Assembly (NCBI GenBank): GCA_049433545.1
Contig: JBMTEY010000006.1
Coordinates: forward strand, 1 to 44,307
Direction: 5' to 3'
Origin: Ga0077527 sp049433545
GTDB lineage: Bacteria; Pseudomonadota; Gammaproteobacteria; Burkholderiales; SG8-41
Length of the DNA stretch: 44,307 nucleotides
In this document: piece by piece, positions 35,392-44,307 of the stretch
Numbering within the stretch: the first letter of the stretch is position 1
Layout of the letters: each line of letters opens with the position of its first letter
Position numbers and translations under genes: made by a program
Notes under the pieces: model-generated
The model's input: only the letters and a program-made list of their open reading frames with translations
The model's database searches: none
Told to the model about the DNA's origin: nothing

Positions 35392-36192
35392 ATGTGCCTG
35401 ATCCTGTTCAGTTTCCGCGCACATCGCCGTTTTCCGCTGGTGGTTGCCGCCAACCGTGACGAGCATTACAGCCGCCCGGCGGCACCGGCCGCGTTCTGGG
35501 ACGATCATCCGGAAATCTATGGCGGCCGCGACCTTGAAAAAGGCGGCACCTGGATGGGACTGCACCGCAACGGCCGCTTCGCCGCCATCACCAATTTCCG
35601 TGCCGGCCGCCCCGGCCCCGCAGCGCCCCGCTCCCGCGGCGAACTGGTCCGCACATTCCTTGCCGGCGATGCCGATCCCGGGCGGTTTTTCCTGGATGCA
35701 GCGGCGCGCAATGCCGAATACAACCCTTACAGCATGCTGGCCGGCGATCTCGAAACGCTGGCATTCCATTCGAATCAGGGCGACAGCGTGCTGCCCGTCA
35801 CACCGGGTGTGCACGGCCTGAGCAACCATCTGCTCGATACGCCCTGGCCCAAAGTGAGTTCGGGCATCGAAGCTGTCGCCGCCACCCGCGTGCTAGATGA
35901 TCCCGATGCCATCAGCGCCTTGCTCTTCCAGGTGCTGTCGGACCGCAGCAGCGCCGCCGAAGCGACATTGCCCGACACAGGCATAGACCGCCAGCGCGAA
36001 CGCGAACTGTCCCCGGCCTTCATTGCCGGCGATCATTACGGCACGCGCACGTCAACCGTGCTTCTGGTGCACGAATCGGGCGATGTGTTCGTCCACGAAA
36101 AACGCTACGGCCCCGGCGGCGCGCCGCTGGGCGAGAATGCCCGGGCATTCCGGCTGCAGGCGGTCAGGACCGGAACGGCAGTCAGCGGCTGA
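35392..36192 (+). CDS. NRDE-domain protein (TANGO2 family)
   Basis: 266 residues beginning MCLILFSF, with the name-giving NRDE at 21-24 and Cys2 in the position of an N-terminal nucleophile hydrolase catalytic residue. GGTWMGLHRNGRFAAITNFR and GLSNHLLDTPWPKV are conserved in the family. Related proteins occur in eukaryotes as TANGO2, implicated in haem or lipid handling, but bacterial function is unsettled. The ATG at 35392, 7 bases after the DUF4936 stop, was chosen over the frame opening at 35293. Its last 11 bases overlap the convergent acetyltransferase gene. Confidence 0.87.
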   Translation: MCLILFSFRAHRRFPLVVAANRDEHYSRPAAPAAFWDDHPEIYGGRDLEKGGTWMGLHRNGRFAAITNFRAGRPGPAAPRSRGELVRTFLAGDADPGRFFLDAAARNAEYNPYSMLAGDLETLAFHSNQGDSVLPVTPGVHGLSNHLLDTPWPKVSSGIEAVAATRVLDDPDAISALLFQVLSDRSSAAEATLPDTGIDRQRERELSPAFIAGDHYGTRTSTVLLVHESGDVFVHEKRYGPGGAPLGENARAFRLQAVRTGTAVSG

Positions 36193-36613
36193 AAATCATC
36201 CGCCGGTGTGGAATGCCCGCGTCCATGAATTCCCCGCCCTGTGCAACCAGGCCGTGCCGCGCATAAAAACCGATGGCATGGGTTTGCGCGTTGAGATAGA
36301 CCGCGAGCCGCCGTTCCCGCGCACGATCCAGCAGGAATTCCAGGATCGCGCTGCCGACGCCGCGGCGCCGCCATTCCTGCAGCACCGCCATGCGGCCGAT
36401 CTGCCCGTCGGGGAGCAGGCGGCCGGTGCCTATCGGCCGGTTGTGTTGATCCAGCGCGAGCGCATGCGCGCAGCCCGCATCGGCCTCATCCCATTCCAGC
36501 TCTTCCGGCACCTGTTGCTCGACGACGAACACGCGATGCCGCAGATCCCGCAGCATCGCACGGTCTTCGTGCCAGGATGCGCTGCGCACCTGGAATTTGC
36601 GGGTCATGTCCAT
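36182..36613 (-). CDS. GNAT family N-acetyltransferase
   Basis: 143-residue acetyltransferase. RHRVFVVEQQVPEELEWDEAD is the N-terminal block of the YjcF/ElaA-like subgroup, GRMAVLQEWRRRGVGSAIL contains the acetyl-CoA pyrophosphate loop (RRRGVG), and GFYARHGL plus AGIPHRRM close the fold. Substrate unknown. The start could be ATG at 36613 or 36607; neither has a ribosome-binding site, and a perfect -10-like TATAAT lies only 9 bases upstream, so the mRNA may be nearly leaderless. Confidence 0.85.
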   Translation of the reverse strand: MDMTRKFQVRSASWHEDRAMLRDLRHRVFVVEQQVPEELEWDEADAGCAHALALDQHNRPIGTGRLLPDGQIGRMAVLQEWRRRGVGSAILEFLLDRARERRLAVYLNAQTHAIGFYARHGLVAQGGEFMDAGIPHRRMIFSR

Positions 36614-36621
36614 CGCGGCAA

Positions 36622-36629
36622 ATTATAAT
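36622..36629. promoter_or_regulatory. Palindromic -10-like element ATTATAAT
   Basis: The self-complementary ATTATAAT reads TATAAT on both strands between the divergent acetyltransferase and aldolase genes. No good -35 hexamer is present at 16-18 bp on either side, so promoter activity in either direction is a guess. Confidence 0.3.
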
Positions 36630-36659
36630 GTCCGCGCAACCTTATCCTGGAAGCGCATC

Positions 36660-37847
36660 TTGAACAGTCTCTGGAATGACGCCATGGCGCAACGTTGCCG
36701 GTCCGCGCTGGCGCTGCGCGCTTATACCTCTCGGCTGATCGGCGGCGACCGCAGCCTCGTACTCTATGGCGGCGGCAACACTTCACTCAAACAGGATGGC
36801 GTACTGCACGTCAAGGGCACCGGCTCCGATCTTGGCGCGGTCGATGAAAGCGGCTTCACTGCACTCGACCTGCAGCGGCTGCGCGCACATCTCGACGACC
36901 AACTGCTGTCCGACGACGACATCATGCGCCGGGTCGACATCTGCAAACTCGATCCCTCAGCCCCGAAACCCTCGATCGAGACTTACCTGCATGCGGCCCT
37001 GCCCCATGCCTACATCGAACATGCCCATGCCGACGCCGTGCTCGCCGTCGCCAACGTGGCCGCGGGGGCAAATGCCTGTGCCGAAGCCTTCGGAGACCTG
37101 GCTCCAGTGGTGCCCTACCGTCATTCCGGCGCCGCGCTGGCGCGCGCCTGCAAATCCGTCTTCGATCAGCATGCAACCCCGCAAACCATAGGTCTGGTAC
37201 TCGCCTTTCACGGCGTGGTGGCATTCGGCGCCACCGCCCGCGAGTCCTACGACAACCTGGTCCGGCTGGTGAACGCCGCTGAAACCTTTCTGCAGAAACA
37301 CGGCGCATGGACAACGCCGGCCGCCGGACCGCAGGTTCCGGACATGGCTGCCGCGGAAATGCTGCGCGCGGCCGCTTCCGCGGTCGCCGGCTTCCCGCTC
37401 GCCATGCAGGTGGTCTGCACCCCGGCCACGCTGGCATTTGCCCGCAGGCCCGACATTACCGATGTCGCGCTGCAGGGCCCGCCCACTCCGCAGCATGCGA
37501 TTTACACGAAGCGTATTCCGCTGCTCGGAACCGATGTCGATACCTTTGCGACGGACTACCGTGCCTACCTGGCCCGCACGCTGGGTCCTGCGGCAGAACA
37601 CCGCATCGACGCTGCACCGCGCATCGCGCTGAATCCGGAATTCGGCCTGTGCGCTTTCGGCGTAAATGCCCATTACGCCGGCGTCGCCGCGGAAATCTAC
37701 ACCCACGACATCGAAATCATTACCCGCGCCAGCGGGCATGGTCAGTATCGTTCCGCAGATGAAAACGACATTGCTCGCGCCGAACTTGAGTATGGCGGCT
37801 TTGAACAACGCGAGCGGGCTGCAGCGGCAGCCGGCACGCATGCCTGA
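36660..37847 (+). CDS. Class II aldolase/adducin family protein
   Basis: 395-residue protein resembling the N-terminal aldolase half of the bifunctional aldolase/short-chain dehydrogenase proteins, here without the dehydrogenase half. YGGGNTSLK (36-44) is the phosphate-binding block, E107 in KPSIETYL the likely catalytic acid/base, and H121, H123 (IEHAHAD) and H184 (LAFHGVV) the zinc ligands. Class II aldolases cleave keto-sugar phosphates to DHAP plus an aldehyde. The stop lies 9 bases before mtnA, suggesting action on the MtnA product, 5-methylthioribulose or 5-deoxyribulose 1-phosphate. Start TTG 36660 follows GGAAG; ATG 36684 is an alternative. A dehydratase role like MtnB is possible, as MtnB belongs to the same fold, though it is only about 200 residues. 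Confidence 0.8.
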   Translation: MNSLWNDAMAQRCRSALALRAYTSRLIGGDRSLVLYGGGNTSLKQDGVLHVKGTGSDLGAVDESGFTALDLQRLRAHLDDQLLSDDDIMRRVDICKLDPSAPKPSIETYLHAALPHAYIEHAHADAVLAVANVAAGANACAEAFGDLAPVVPYRHSGAALARACKSVFDQHATPQTIGLVLAFHGVVAFGATARESYDNLVRLVNAAETFLQKHGAWTTPAAGPQVPDMAAAEMLRAAASAVAGFPLAMQVVCTPATLAFARRPDITDVALQGPPTPQHAIYTKRIPLLGTDVDTFATDYRAYLARTLGPAAEHRIDAAPRIALNPEFGLCAFGVNAHYAGVAAEIYTHDIEIITRASGHGQYRSADENDIARAELEYGGFEQRERAAAAAGTHA

Positions 37848-37856
37848 ACGGAAGCC

Positions 37857-38897
<1,041 letters not shown>

Positions 38898-38915
38898 ACA
38901 CCGGCGCGAGAAAGC

Positions 38916-39656
38916 CTAGATGGTCAGGCCGCCACTGACTTCGATGACCGCGCCGTTGATGTAGCTGGCTTCGTCTGAGGCCAGAAAAGCGAAGGTGTTG
39001 GCGATTTCTTCGGGATTGCCCAGTCGCCCCATCGGCACTTTTTCTTCCAGCGCGCGCAATACGCGCTCCGGCATGTTTTTGAGTATTTCGGTACCGATGA
39101 AACCCGGACAGACTGCATTGGCGCGTATGCCCTTGCGGCCCAGTTCGCGCGCCCAGGTCTTGACCATGCCGATGACGCCGAACTTGCTTGCGGCGTAATT
39201 GGTCTGGCCGAAATTGCCGTGCAGGCCGACGATGGAGGACGCATTCAGGATGACGCCAGACTGCTGCTCGAGCATTGTGTCGACCACGGCGCGGGTGCAG
39301 TTGTAGACACCCTTGAGATTGATGTCGATGACCTTGTCGAACTGGTCTTCGGTCATATTCTTGAGTTGGGCATCCATCACGATGCCGGCGTTGTTGACCA
39401 GGCAGTCCACGCGTCCCCAGGTGCTGATCGTGGTTGCGACCATGGACTGCAGTGATTTCATGTCGCGCACGTCCGCGACGCAACCGATGGCATCGCCGCC
39501 GGCTTTCTTGCACAAGGCGACAGTTGCTGCGATCCACTCCGGCGACAGATCGCAGACCACGACCTTGGCGCCTTCGCGCGCGAACTTCACCGCCGTCGCC
39601 TGGCCGATGCCTCGGCCAGCGCCGGTAATGATGGTCACCTTGTCCTTGAGTCGCAT
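38916..39656 (-). CDS. FabG-like short-chain dehydrogenase/reductase
   Basis: 246-residue classical SDR. TGAGRGIG (11-18) binds the cofactor, NNAG lies at 88-91, and S141, Y154 and K158 form the catalytic triad. VCPGFIGTEILKNMP and the C-terminal YINGAVIEVSGGL are typical of FabG-like 3-oxoacyl-ACP/CoA reductases. Asp36 at the end of the second strand suggests NADH rather than NADPH preference, unlike true FabG, so a housekeeping fatty-acid role is doubtful. It converges with mtnA at an 18-bp gap. Acetoacetyl-CoA reductase or a sugar or alcohol dehydrogenase are alternatives. A dyad and AT-rich promoter region lie upstream (39704-39767). Confidence 0.82.
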   Translation of the reverse strand: MRLKDKVTIITGAGRGIGQATAVKFAREGAKVVVCDLSPEWIAATVALCKKAGGDAIGCVADVRDMKSLQSMVATTISTWGRVDCLVNNAGIVMDAQLKNMTEDQFDKVIDINLKGVYNCTRAVVDTMLEQQSGVILNASSIVGLHGNFGQTNYAASKFGVIGMVKTWARELGRKGIRANAVCPGFIGTEILKNMPERVLRALEEKVPMGRLGNPEEIANTFAFLASDEASYINGAVIEVSGGLTI

Positions 39657-39719
39657 GCGTCGCCTTTCATTGTTATCGGCCTGTTACGGCATATGCGGCG
39701 CACAATTTAGCCCATTTTG

Positions 39720-39741
39720 GCGCAATGCACAATGATTGCGC
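39720..39741 (-). promoter_or_regulatory. Inverted repeat upstream of the SDR gene, possible operator
   Basis: GCGCAAT (39720-39726) and ATTGCGC (39735-39741) are perfect arms around 8 bases. The right part overlaps a possible -35 (TTGTGC, 39727-39732 on the minus strand) spaced 17 bp from TAAATT (39704-39709). A perfect TATAAT also lies further upstream at 39762-39767. Regulation by a dimeric repressor is a fair guess. Confidence 0.4.
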
Positions 39742-39860
39742 ATGGATATGCAAACTATCTGATTATATTGAATAAATTGCATTGAATCAGAGCTATGATT
39801 TAGCCTTGTCCGGCATGTCGCACTGCATGCAGCGCGAGTCACGGCAGGACAACTCCCTGT

Positions 39861-40340
39861 TTATAGTGAAATTTCGACCGCTGTTCCGGACGAAACCCGT
39901 TCAAACAGTTCGATGACGTCCGCATTCCTCATGCGGATGCAGCCGTGTGAGCCCGGAGTGCCCATGGGAACCGAGTCAGGACTGCCATGGATATAGATAT
40001 GGCGCCGCATGGTATCGACGTCGCCCAGGCGGTTGAACCCGACTTCACAACCCGACAGCCACAGGATGCGGGTCAGGATCCAGTCGCGCTGCGGAAATTG
40101 CGCCCCCAACGCAGGGGTGTAACGCTCCCCGGTCGGACGGCGGCCGACAAAAACCGTGTTTTCCAGCTGTCCGGTGCCAATCCGGGCCCGCACGACATGC
40201 CGCCCCAGCGGGGTGCACAGGCTGCCGTTCTTCTGCCCTGCACCGTTGCGCGCGGTGGAAACCGGATAGCGCTTCAGCAAGACTCCATGATTATCAATTA
40301 AATCAAGGGTTTGTGATGATATATTAATCTTGATGTTCAA
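39861..40340 (-). CDS. L,D-transpeptidase (YkuD domain) without signal peptide
   Basis: 159-residue YkuD-domain protein; such enzymes cross-link peptidoglycan between diaminopimelate residues or attach lipoproteins. H118 in YIHGSPDSVPMG, and H132 and C134 in SHGCIRMRNAD, are the catalytic-site residues. There is no N-terminal signal peptide or membrane segment, although the reaction is periplasmic; export may need another route or the protein may do something else. It starts with TTG at 40340 overlapping the tadA stop (TTGA), consistent with coupling. Short signal-less members of this kind occur in other betaproteobacteria. Confidence 0.87.
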   Translation of the reverse strand: MNIKINISSQTLDLIDNHGVLLKRYPVSTARNGAGQKNGSLCTPLGRHVVRARIGTGQLENTVFVGRRPTGERYTPALGAQFPQRDWILTRILWLSGCEVGFNRLGDVDTMRRHIYIHGSPDSVPMGTPGSHGCIRMRNADVIELFERVSSGTAVEISL

Positions 40341-40792
40341 TTTTTGCCGCGCCGGGTAGCAAAGAAATTTTGCAATAAAGCCACTGATTCAGCGGCCAGA
40401 AAACCGCCGCTGACCTCGGCATGATGATTCAGATGCGGCTGCGCAAAAAGGTCGATGGCGCTGCCGCAGGCCCCCGTTTTGGAATCGCGGGCACCAAATA
40501 CCACCCGCCGGATGCGCGCATGCATGATGGCCCCCGCACACATCACGCAGGGTTCCAGGGTGACATACAGGTCGCAGTCAATCAGCCGGTAATTGCCCAA
40601 AGCCTTGCTCGCGTCGCGCATGGCCACGACTTCGGCATGGGCTGTCGGATCGGCCCCCGAGATGGGCTGGTTATACCCGCGGCCGATAATCGTACCGTCT
40701 TTGACCACAACCGCGCCTACCGGAACCTCGCCGGCAGCAGCGGCCTGCGCCGCGAGCAGCAGCGCTTCCAGCATGAAATCGGATTCCATCAT
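40337..40792 (-). CDS. tadA: tRNA-specific adenosine deaminase
   Basis: Deaminates A34 of tRNA-Arg(ACG) to inosine. 151 residues with the zinc site H52-A-E54 and P81-C82-V-M-C85, plus the VPVGAVVVKDG substrate-pocket start and the C-terminal GGFLAAESVALLQNFF helix. Two ATG codons in tandem (40792, 40789) start the gene six bases after the ArsC-like stop. Essential in most bacteria; the position behind guaA is a betaproteobacterial habit. Confidence 0.94.
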   Translation of the reverse strand: MMESDFMLEALLLAAQAAAAGEVPVGAVVVKDGTIIGRGYNQPISGADPTAHAEVVAMRDASKALGNYRLIDCDLYVTLEPCVMCAGAIMHARIRRVVFGARDSKTGACGSAIDLFAQPHLNHHAEVSGGFLAAESVALLQNFFATRRGKN

Positions 40793-40798
40793 GCCCGG

Positions 40799-41155
40799 TC
40801 AGCACCCCTGAAGTAACGCGCTTTCGTAGAGTTCCGACTTGAAACCGGCCAGCAGTTGCTTGCCGGCAACCAGCACCGGTCGTTTGATCATCGAAGGCTG
40901 CGCCAGCATCAAGCGGATGGCCTTGCGCTCATCCAGGTTCAACCGGTCGGCCTCAGGCAGTTTGCGGAAAGTGGTGCCTGCGCGGTTGAGCAGTGTTTCC
41001 CAGCCCAGTTCATTGCACCAGCGCTGCAGCCGTTCGGCATCGATGCCGGCAGACTTGTAATCGTGGAAAACATGTTCGACCTCGTGCGCGTCCAGCCACG
41101 CCCGCGCTTTTTTCATGGTGTCGCAGTTGCGGATGCCATACAAAACTATAGGCAT
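40799..41155 (-). CDS. ArsC-family reductase, YffB/Spx-like
   Basis: 118-residue thioredoxin-fold protein. YGIRNCDTMKKARAWLD carries the single conserved Cys11; KRPVLV followed by FK matches the C-terminal ArsC fold. The CDTMKK sequence places it with YffB-like proteins, probably GSH-dependent reductases, rather than true arsenate reductases, and no other ars gene is near. It lies 25 bp downstream of guaA. Confidence 0.87.
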   Translation of the reverse strand: MPIVLYGIRNCDTMKKARAWLDAHEVEHVFHDYKSAGIDAERLQRWCNELGWETLLNRAGTTFRKLPEADRLNLDERKAIRLMLAQPSMIKRPVLVAGKQLLAGFKSELYESALLQGC

Positions 41156-41180
41156 GATGAAAATCCCGTGTGGCCCTGCT

Positions 41181-42746
41181 TCATTCCCACTCGATGGTGG
41201 CGGGCGGCTTGCCTGAGATGTCGTAGACCACGCGGTTGATGCCGCGCACTTCGTTGATGATGCGGTTGGACACCTTGGCCAGCAGGCTGTACGGCAATTC
41301 CGCCCATTGCGCGGTCATGAAGTCAGTGGTCTGCACCGCACGCAGGGCAACCACGTATTCGTAGGTACGGCCGTCGCCCATCACGCCGACGGACTTCACC
41401 GGCAGGAACACTGCGAAGGCCTGCGCGGTCTTGTCATACCAGCCGGATGCGCGCAGTTCTTCAATGAAGATCGCGTCGGCTTCACGCAGCAGGTCGGCAT
41501 ACTGTGCCTTCACTTCACCGAGAATGCGCACGCCAAGACCCGGTCCCGGGAAGGGATGACGGAACACCATGTCACGCGGCAGACCCAGCGCCAGTCCCAG
41601 TTCGCGCACCTCGTCCTTGAAAAGTTCGCGCAGCGGCTCGAGCAGCTTCAGGTGCAGGGTATCCGGCAGTCCGCCGACATTGTGGTGCGATTTGATGGTG
41701 TGCGCTTTTTTGGTCTTGGCGCCCGCCGACTCGATGACATCGGGGTAGATCGTACCCTGCGCCAGCCACTTGACCTTGGGCAGCTTTGCCGACTCGGCCT
41801 GGAACACCTCGACGAACTCGCGGCCGATGATCTTGCGCTTCTGCTCCGGATCGGCAGCCCCCGCCAGGTGCTTCATGAACTGGTCACGGGCGTTGACATG
41901 CACCACCTTGACGCCGAGGTTGCGCGCGAAAGTATCCATGACCTGCTCCGCCTCATTCAGGCGCAGCAGGCCGTTGTCGACGAACACGCAGGTCAGCTGG
42001 TCGCCTATCGCGCGATGGATCAGCGCGGCTGCCACAGAGGAATCCACTCCTCCCGACAATCCCAGAACGACTTCCTCTTCGCCGACGTCGCCCTGGATGC
42101 GTGCGACTGCCTCGTCGACGTAGTTCGGCATGCTCCAGTCGCCCGAGAGCCCGCAGATGCCGAGCACAAAACGCTCGATCAGCGCCCTGCCCTGCAGCGT
42201 GTGCGTGACTTCAGGATGGAACTGCACCCCGTAGAATTTGCGCTCCTCATCGGCCATACCGGCAATCGGGCAGGCTGCGTTGCCGGCCATCAGCTTGAAG
42301 CCCTTCGGCATGTCGATGACCTTATCGCCGTGGCTCATCCATACATCGAGCATGCCGTGACCGTCGGGCGTCACCCGGTCCTGCAGGTCCTTCAGCAGCG
42401 CGGTATGCCCGCGTGCCCGCACTTCGGCATAGCCGAATTCGCGCACCTTCCCCATTTCGACCTTGCCGCCCAGCTGTTCGGCCATCGCCTGCATGCCGTA
42501 GCAGATACCCAGGACCGGCACCCCCAGGTTGAACACGGACTGCGGTGCCCGCGGTGTGCTGTCTTCCCAGACCGAAGCCGGTCCGCCGGAGAGAATCACT
42601 CCGGAAGGCTTGAAGGCGCGGACAAAATCATCGGATACGTCGTGCGGATGCAGCTCGCAGTAGACATGCAGTTCGCGCACCCGCCGTGCAATCAGCTGGG
42701 TGTACTGCGAACCGAAATCGAGGATCAGGATTTTTTGATGCTGCAC
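41181..42746 (-). CDS. guaA: GMP synthase (glutamine-hydrolysing)
   Basis: Aminates XMP to GMP. 521 residues: N-terminal class I glutamine amidotransferase with Cys82 in GICYGMQ and the His-Glu pair in QFHPEVTH, an ATP pyrophosphatase domain with LSGGVDSS, and the C-terminal dimerisation domain ending in PPATIEWE. The open frame runs to 42842 inside guaB; the GTG at 42746, seven bases after the guaB stop, is the family start (QHQKILILDFGSQ). Cotranscribed with guaB. Confidence 0.96.
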   Translation of the reverse strand: MQHQKILILDFGSQYTQLIARRVRELHVYCELHPHDVSDDFVRAFKPSGVILSGGPASVWEDSTPRAPQSVFNLGVPVLGICYGMQAMAEQLGGKVEMGKVREFGYAEVRARGHTALLKDLQDRVTPDGHGMLDVWMSHGDKVIDMPKGFKLMAGNAACPIAGMADEERKFYGVQFHPEVTHTLQGRALIERFVLGICGLSGDWSMPNYVDEAVARIQGDVGEEEVVLGLSGGVDSSVAAALIHRAIGDQLTCVFVDNGLLRLNEAEQVMDTFARNLGVKVVHVNARDQFMKHLAGAADPEQKRKIIGREFVEVFQAESAKLPKVKWLAQGTIYPDVIESAGAKTKKAHTIKSHHNVGGLPDTLHLKLLEPLRELFKDEVRELGLALGLPRDMVFRHPFPGPGLGVRILGEVKAQYADLLREADAIFIEELRASGWYDKTAQAFAVFLPVKSVGVMGDGRTYEYVVALRAVQTTDFMTAQWAELPYSLLAKVSNRIINEVRGINRVVYDISGKPPATIEWE

Positions 42747-42753
42747 TTTCCGG

Positions 42754-44220
42754 TCACTCGACGCGATAGTTGGGCGCTTCCTTGACGATCTGCACGTCGT
42801 GGACATGCGACTCGCGAACGCCGGCGGTAGTGATCTCGACAAACTCGGCGTCGCGATGCACCACGTCGATGCCGGCGCAGCCGAGGTATCCCATACTGGC
42901 GCGCAGCCCGCCCATCAGCTGGTGAATCAGAGGAGCCACGCCGCCCTTGTAGGGTACGCGCCCTTCCACGCCCTCCGGCACCAGCTTCTCGGTGTCGAGC
43001 TCGTCGTGTTCCTGGAAATAGCGGTCGGCCGAACCCTGCTGCATGGCGCCCAACGACCCCATGCCGCGATAGGACTTGTACGAGCGCCCCTGGAACAGTT
43101 CGATCTCGCCCGGCGATTCTTCGGTACCCGCAAACAGGCTGCCCACCATCACCGAATGCGCGCCGGCCGCTATTGCCTTGGCGATGTCGCCCGAATAACG
43201 GATGCCGCCGTCGGCAATCAGCGGTACGTCGGTCTTTTGCAGCGCCTTGGCAACGTTGGCCACCGCGGAAATCTGCGGCACGCCGATGCCGGCGACGATG
43301 CGCGTGGTACAGATCGACCCGGGGCCGATGCCGACCTTCACTCCGTCGGCCCCGTGGTCGACCAGCGCCTTGGCTGCCGCCGCGGTGGCGATGTTGCCGC
43401 CGATCACCTGCAGTTTCGGATAGGTACGTTTCAGCCAGCGCAAGCGCTTCAACACACCCGCCGAATGTCCGTGCGCGGTGTCAACGATGATGACATCCAC
43501 GCCGGCCTCCACCAGCGCTTCGGCGCGCTCTTCAGTGCCTTCGCCCACTCCCACCGCCGCGCCCACGCGCAGCCGCCCCAGCTTGTCCTTGCAAGCATTC
43601 GGGTGTTCCGATGACTTGAGGATGTCCTTCACTGTCACCAGACCGCGCAGTTCGAAATTCTTGTTGACTACCAGTACGCGTTCGAGCCGGTGCTTGTGCA
43701 TCAGCGCCCGCGCCTCTTCACGACTGGAGCCCTCGCGCACCGTCACCAGCCGGTCGCGCGGCGTCATGATGTTCTTCACAGGCTGATTCAGCTTGCTCTC
43801 GAAGCGCAGGTCACGGTTGGTAACTATGCCGACCACGCGACCGTTGGCCTCGACTACCGGCAATCCCGAGATGCGGTACTGCTGCGTCAGCGCCAGCACG
43901 TCACGTACCGTCATGTCCTGGGTGATCGTGATCGGATCCTTGACGATGCCGCTCTCGAAACGCTTGACCTTGTTGACCTCCGCGGCCTGTGCCTTGGCTG
44001 TCATGTTCTTGTGGACGATGCCGATGCCGCCTTCCTGGGCAATGGCTATCGCCAGGCGGGCTTCGGTCACGGTATCCATGGCCGCAGACAGCAGCGGAAT
44101 GTTCAGGGAAATGCTACGGGTGAGTCTGGTTTTCAGGCTGACTTCCCGCGGCAGGACGGCAGAATGTGCGGGAACCAGCAGCACATCGTCAAAAGTCAGG
44201 GCTTTCTGCAGCACGCGCAT
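42754..44220 (-). CDS. guaB: Inosine-5'-monophosphate dehydrogenase
   Basis: Oxidises IMP to XMP, the committed step of GMP synthesis. 488 residues: TFDDVLLVPAHSAVLP at the start, a tandem CBS regulatory module (about 90-210) inserted in the TIM barrel, and the catalytic loop GIGPGSICTTRIV with its active-site Cys. The ATG at 44220 was chosen over the TTG/GTG-type extension to 44238, since the family starts at MRVLQKALTFDD and GGACG lies upstream. A good promoter precedes it. Confidence 0.96.
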   Translation of the reverse strand: MRVLQKALTFDDVLLVPAHSAVLPREVSLKTRLTRSISLNIPLLSAAMDTVTEARLAIAIAQEGGIGIVHKNMTAKAQAAEVNKVKRFESGIVKDPITITQDMTVRDVLALTQQYRISGLPVVEANGRVVGIVTNRDLRFESKLNQPVKNIMTPRDRLVTVREGSSREEARALMHKHRLERVLVVNKNFELRGLVTVKDILKSSEHPNACKDKLGRLRVGAAVGVGEGTEERAEALVEAGVDVIIVDTAHGHSAGVLKRLRWLKRTYPKLQVIGGNIATAAAAKALVDHGADGVKVGIGPGSICTTRIVAGIGVPQISAVANVAKALQKTDVPLIADGGIRYSGDIAKAIAAGAHSVMVGSLFAGTEESPGEIELFQGRSYKSYRGMGSLGAMQQGSADRYFQEHDELDTEKLVPEGVEGRVPYKGGVAPLIHQLMGGLRASMGYLGCAGIDVVHRDAEFVEITTAGVRESHVHDVQIVKEAPNYRVE

Positions 44221-44245
44221 CTGAGGCGTCCTTCGCAAAGCGCGG

Positions 44246-44274
44246 ATTATAGGCGCTGGGCCGTAAACGGTAAA
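44246..44274 (-). promoter_or_regulatory. Sigma-70 promoter for guaBA operon
   Basis: On the minus strand TTTACC (44269-44274, four of six) and a perfect TATAAT (44246-44251) are separated by 17 bp. Transcription would start near 44239, leaving a leader of about 20 nt before guaB. The -35 area contains a short direct repeat GTAAACG/GTAAACC (plus strand, 44263-44276). Confidence 0.7.
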
Positions 44275-44307
44275 CCGATCAGGGCGTTAGTCCATTGACG
44301 GCGGCTG

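Noticed and set aside
40799..41155. Arsenate resistance gene arsC
   Set aside because: The CDTMKK active site is of the YffB type and no arsB, arsR or arsH is nearby.

Overview
The window is a chromosomal stretch from a GC-rich betaproteobacterium that carries a nearly complete set of central carbon genes. The order sdhCDAB-sdhE-gltA-sucA-sucB-lpdA-zapE is the familiar betaproteobacterial TCA operon. The GTP-dependent PEP carboxykinase, the DUF4936 and NRDE genes beside ygfZ, and a Bug-type binding protein point the same way. I cannot name genus or species. I saw no rRNA, tRNA, CRISPR array, insertion sequence or prophage; the region looks like stable core genome.

Positions 1-13854 (minus strand) form one co-directional block read from right to left: succinate dehydrogenase (sdhC, D, A, B), its flavinylation factor sdhE, citrate synthase, the three 2-oxoglutarate dehydrogenase subunits, the ATPase ZapE, an acrylyl-CoA reductase-like enzyme (AcuI/YhdH family) and a propionate-CoA ligase (prpE) cut by the window edge. 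A 578-bp gap without genes separates this block from a divergent plus-strand block (14433-24234): malate dehydrogenase with its own promoter and terminator, 2-methylcitrate synthase (prpC), 2-methylcitrate dehydratase (prpD), a small exported thioredoxin-like protein, and two complete aconitases in tandem. Both ends of this TCA region therefore carry propionyl-CoA metabolism. No prpB, acnD or prpF is present here.

Positions 24310-29219 (minus) hold the PEP-pyruvate-oxaloacetate node: NAD-type malic enzyme, an oxaloacetate decarboxylase-like member of the isocitrate lyase/PEP mutase family, a 55-residue basic protein, and GTP-dependent PEP carboxykinase. Strong hairpin terminators lie at 24260, 27077 and 27311.

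Positions 29400-36613 are a mixed stretch: an MFS transporter and a YfcG-like glutathione transferase (minus), a second MFS transporter (plus), an orphan Bug/TctC-type solute-binding protein and YgfX (minus), then YgfZ, a DUF4936 protein and an NRDE-domain protein (plus), and a GNAT acetyltransferase (minus). YgfX and SdhE, adjacent in enterobacteria, are here about 23 kb apart, while YgfX still lies beside YgfZ.

Positions 36660-38897 (plus) pair a class II aldolase with mtnA, suggesting salvage of methylthioribose or 5-deoxyribose phosphate by an aldolase (DHAP-shunt-like) route; I rate this the most interesting hypothesis. A FabG-like reductase follows convergently. The right end (39861-44220, minus) is the guaB-guaA-ArsC-like-tadA-L,D-transpeptidase cluster, driven by a good sigma-70 promoter at 44246-44274.
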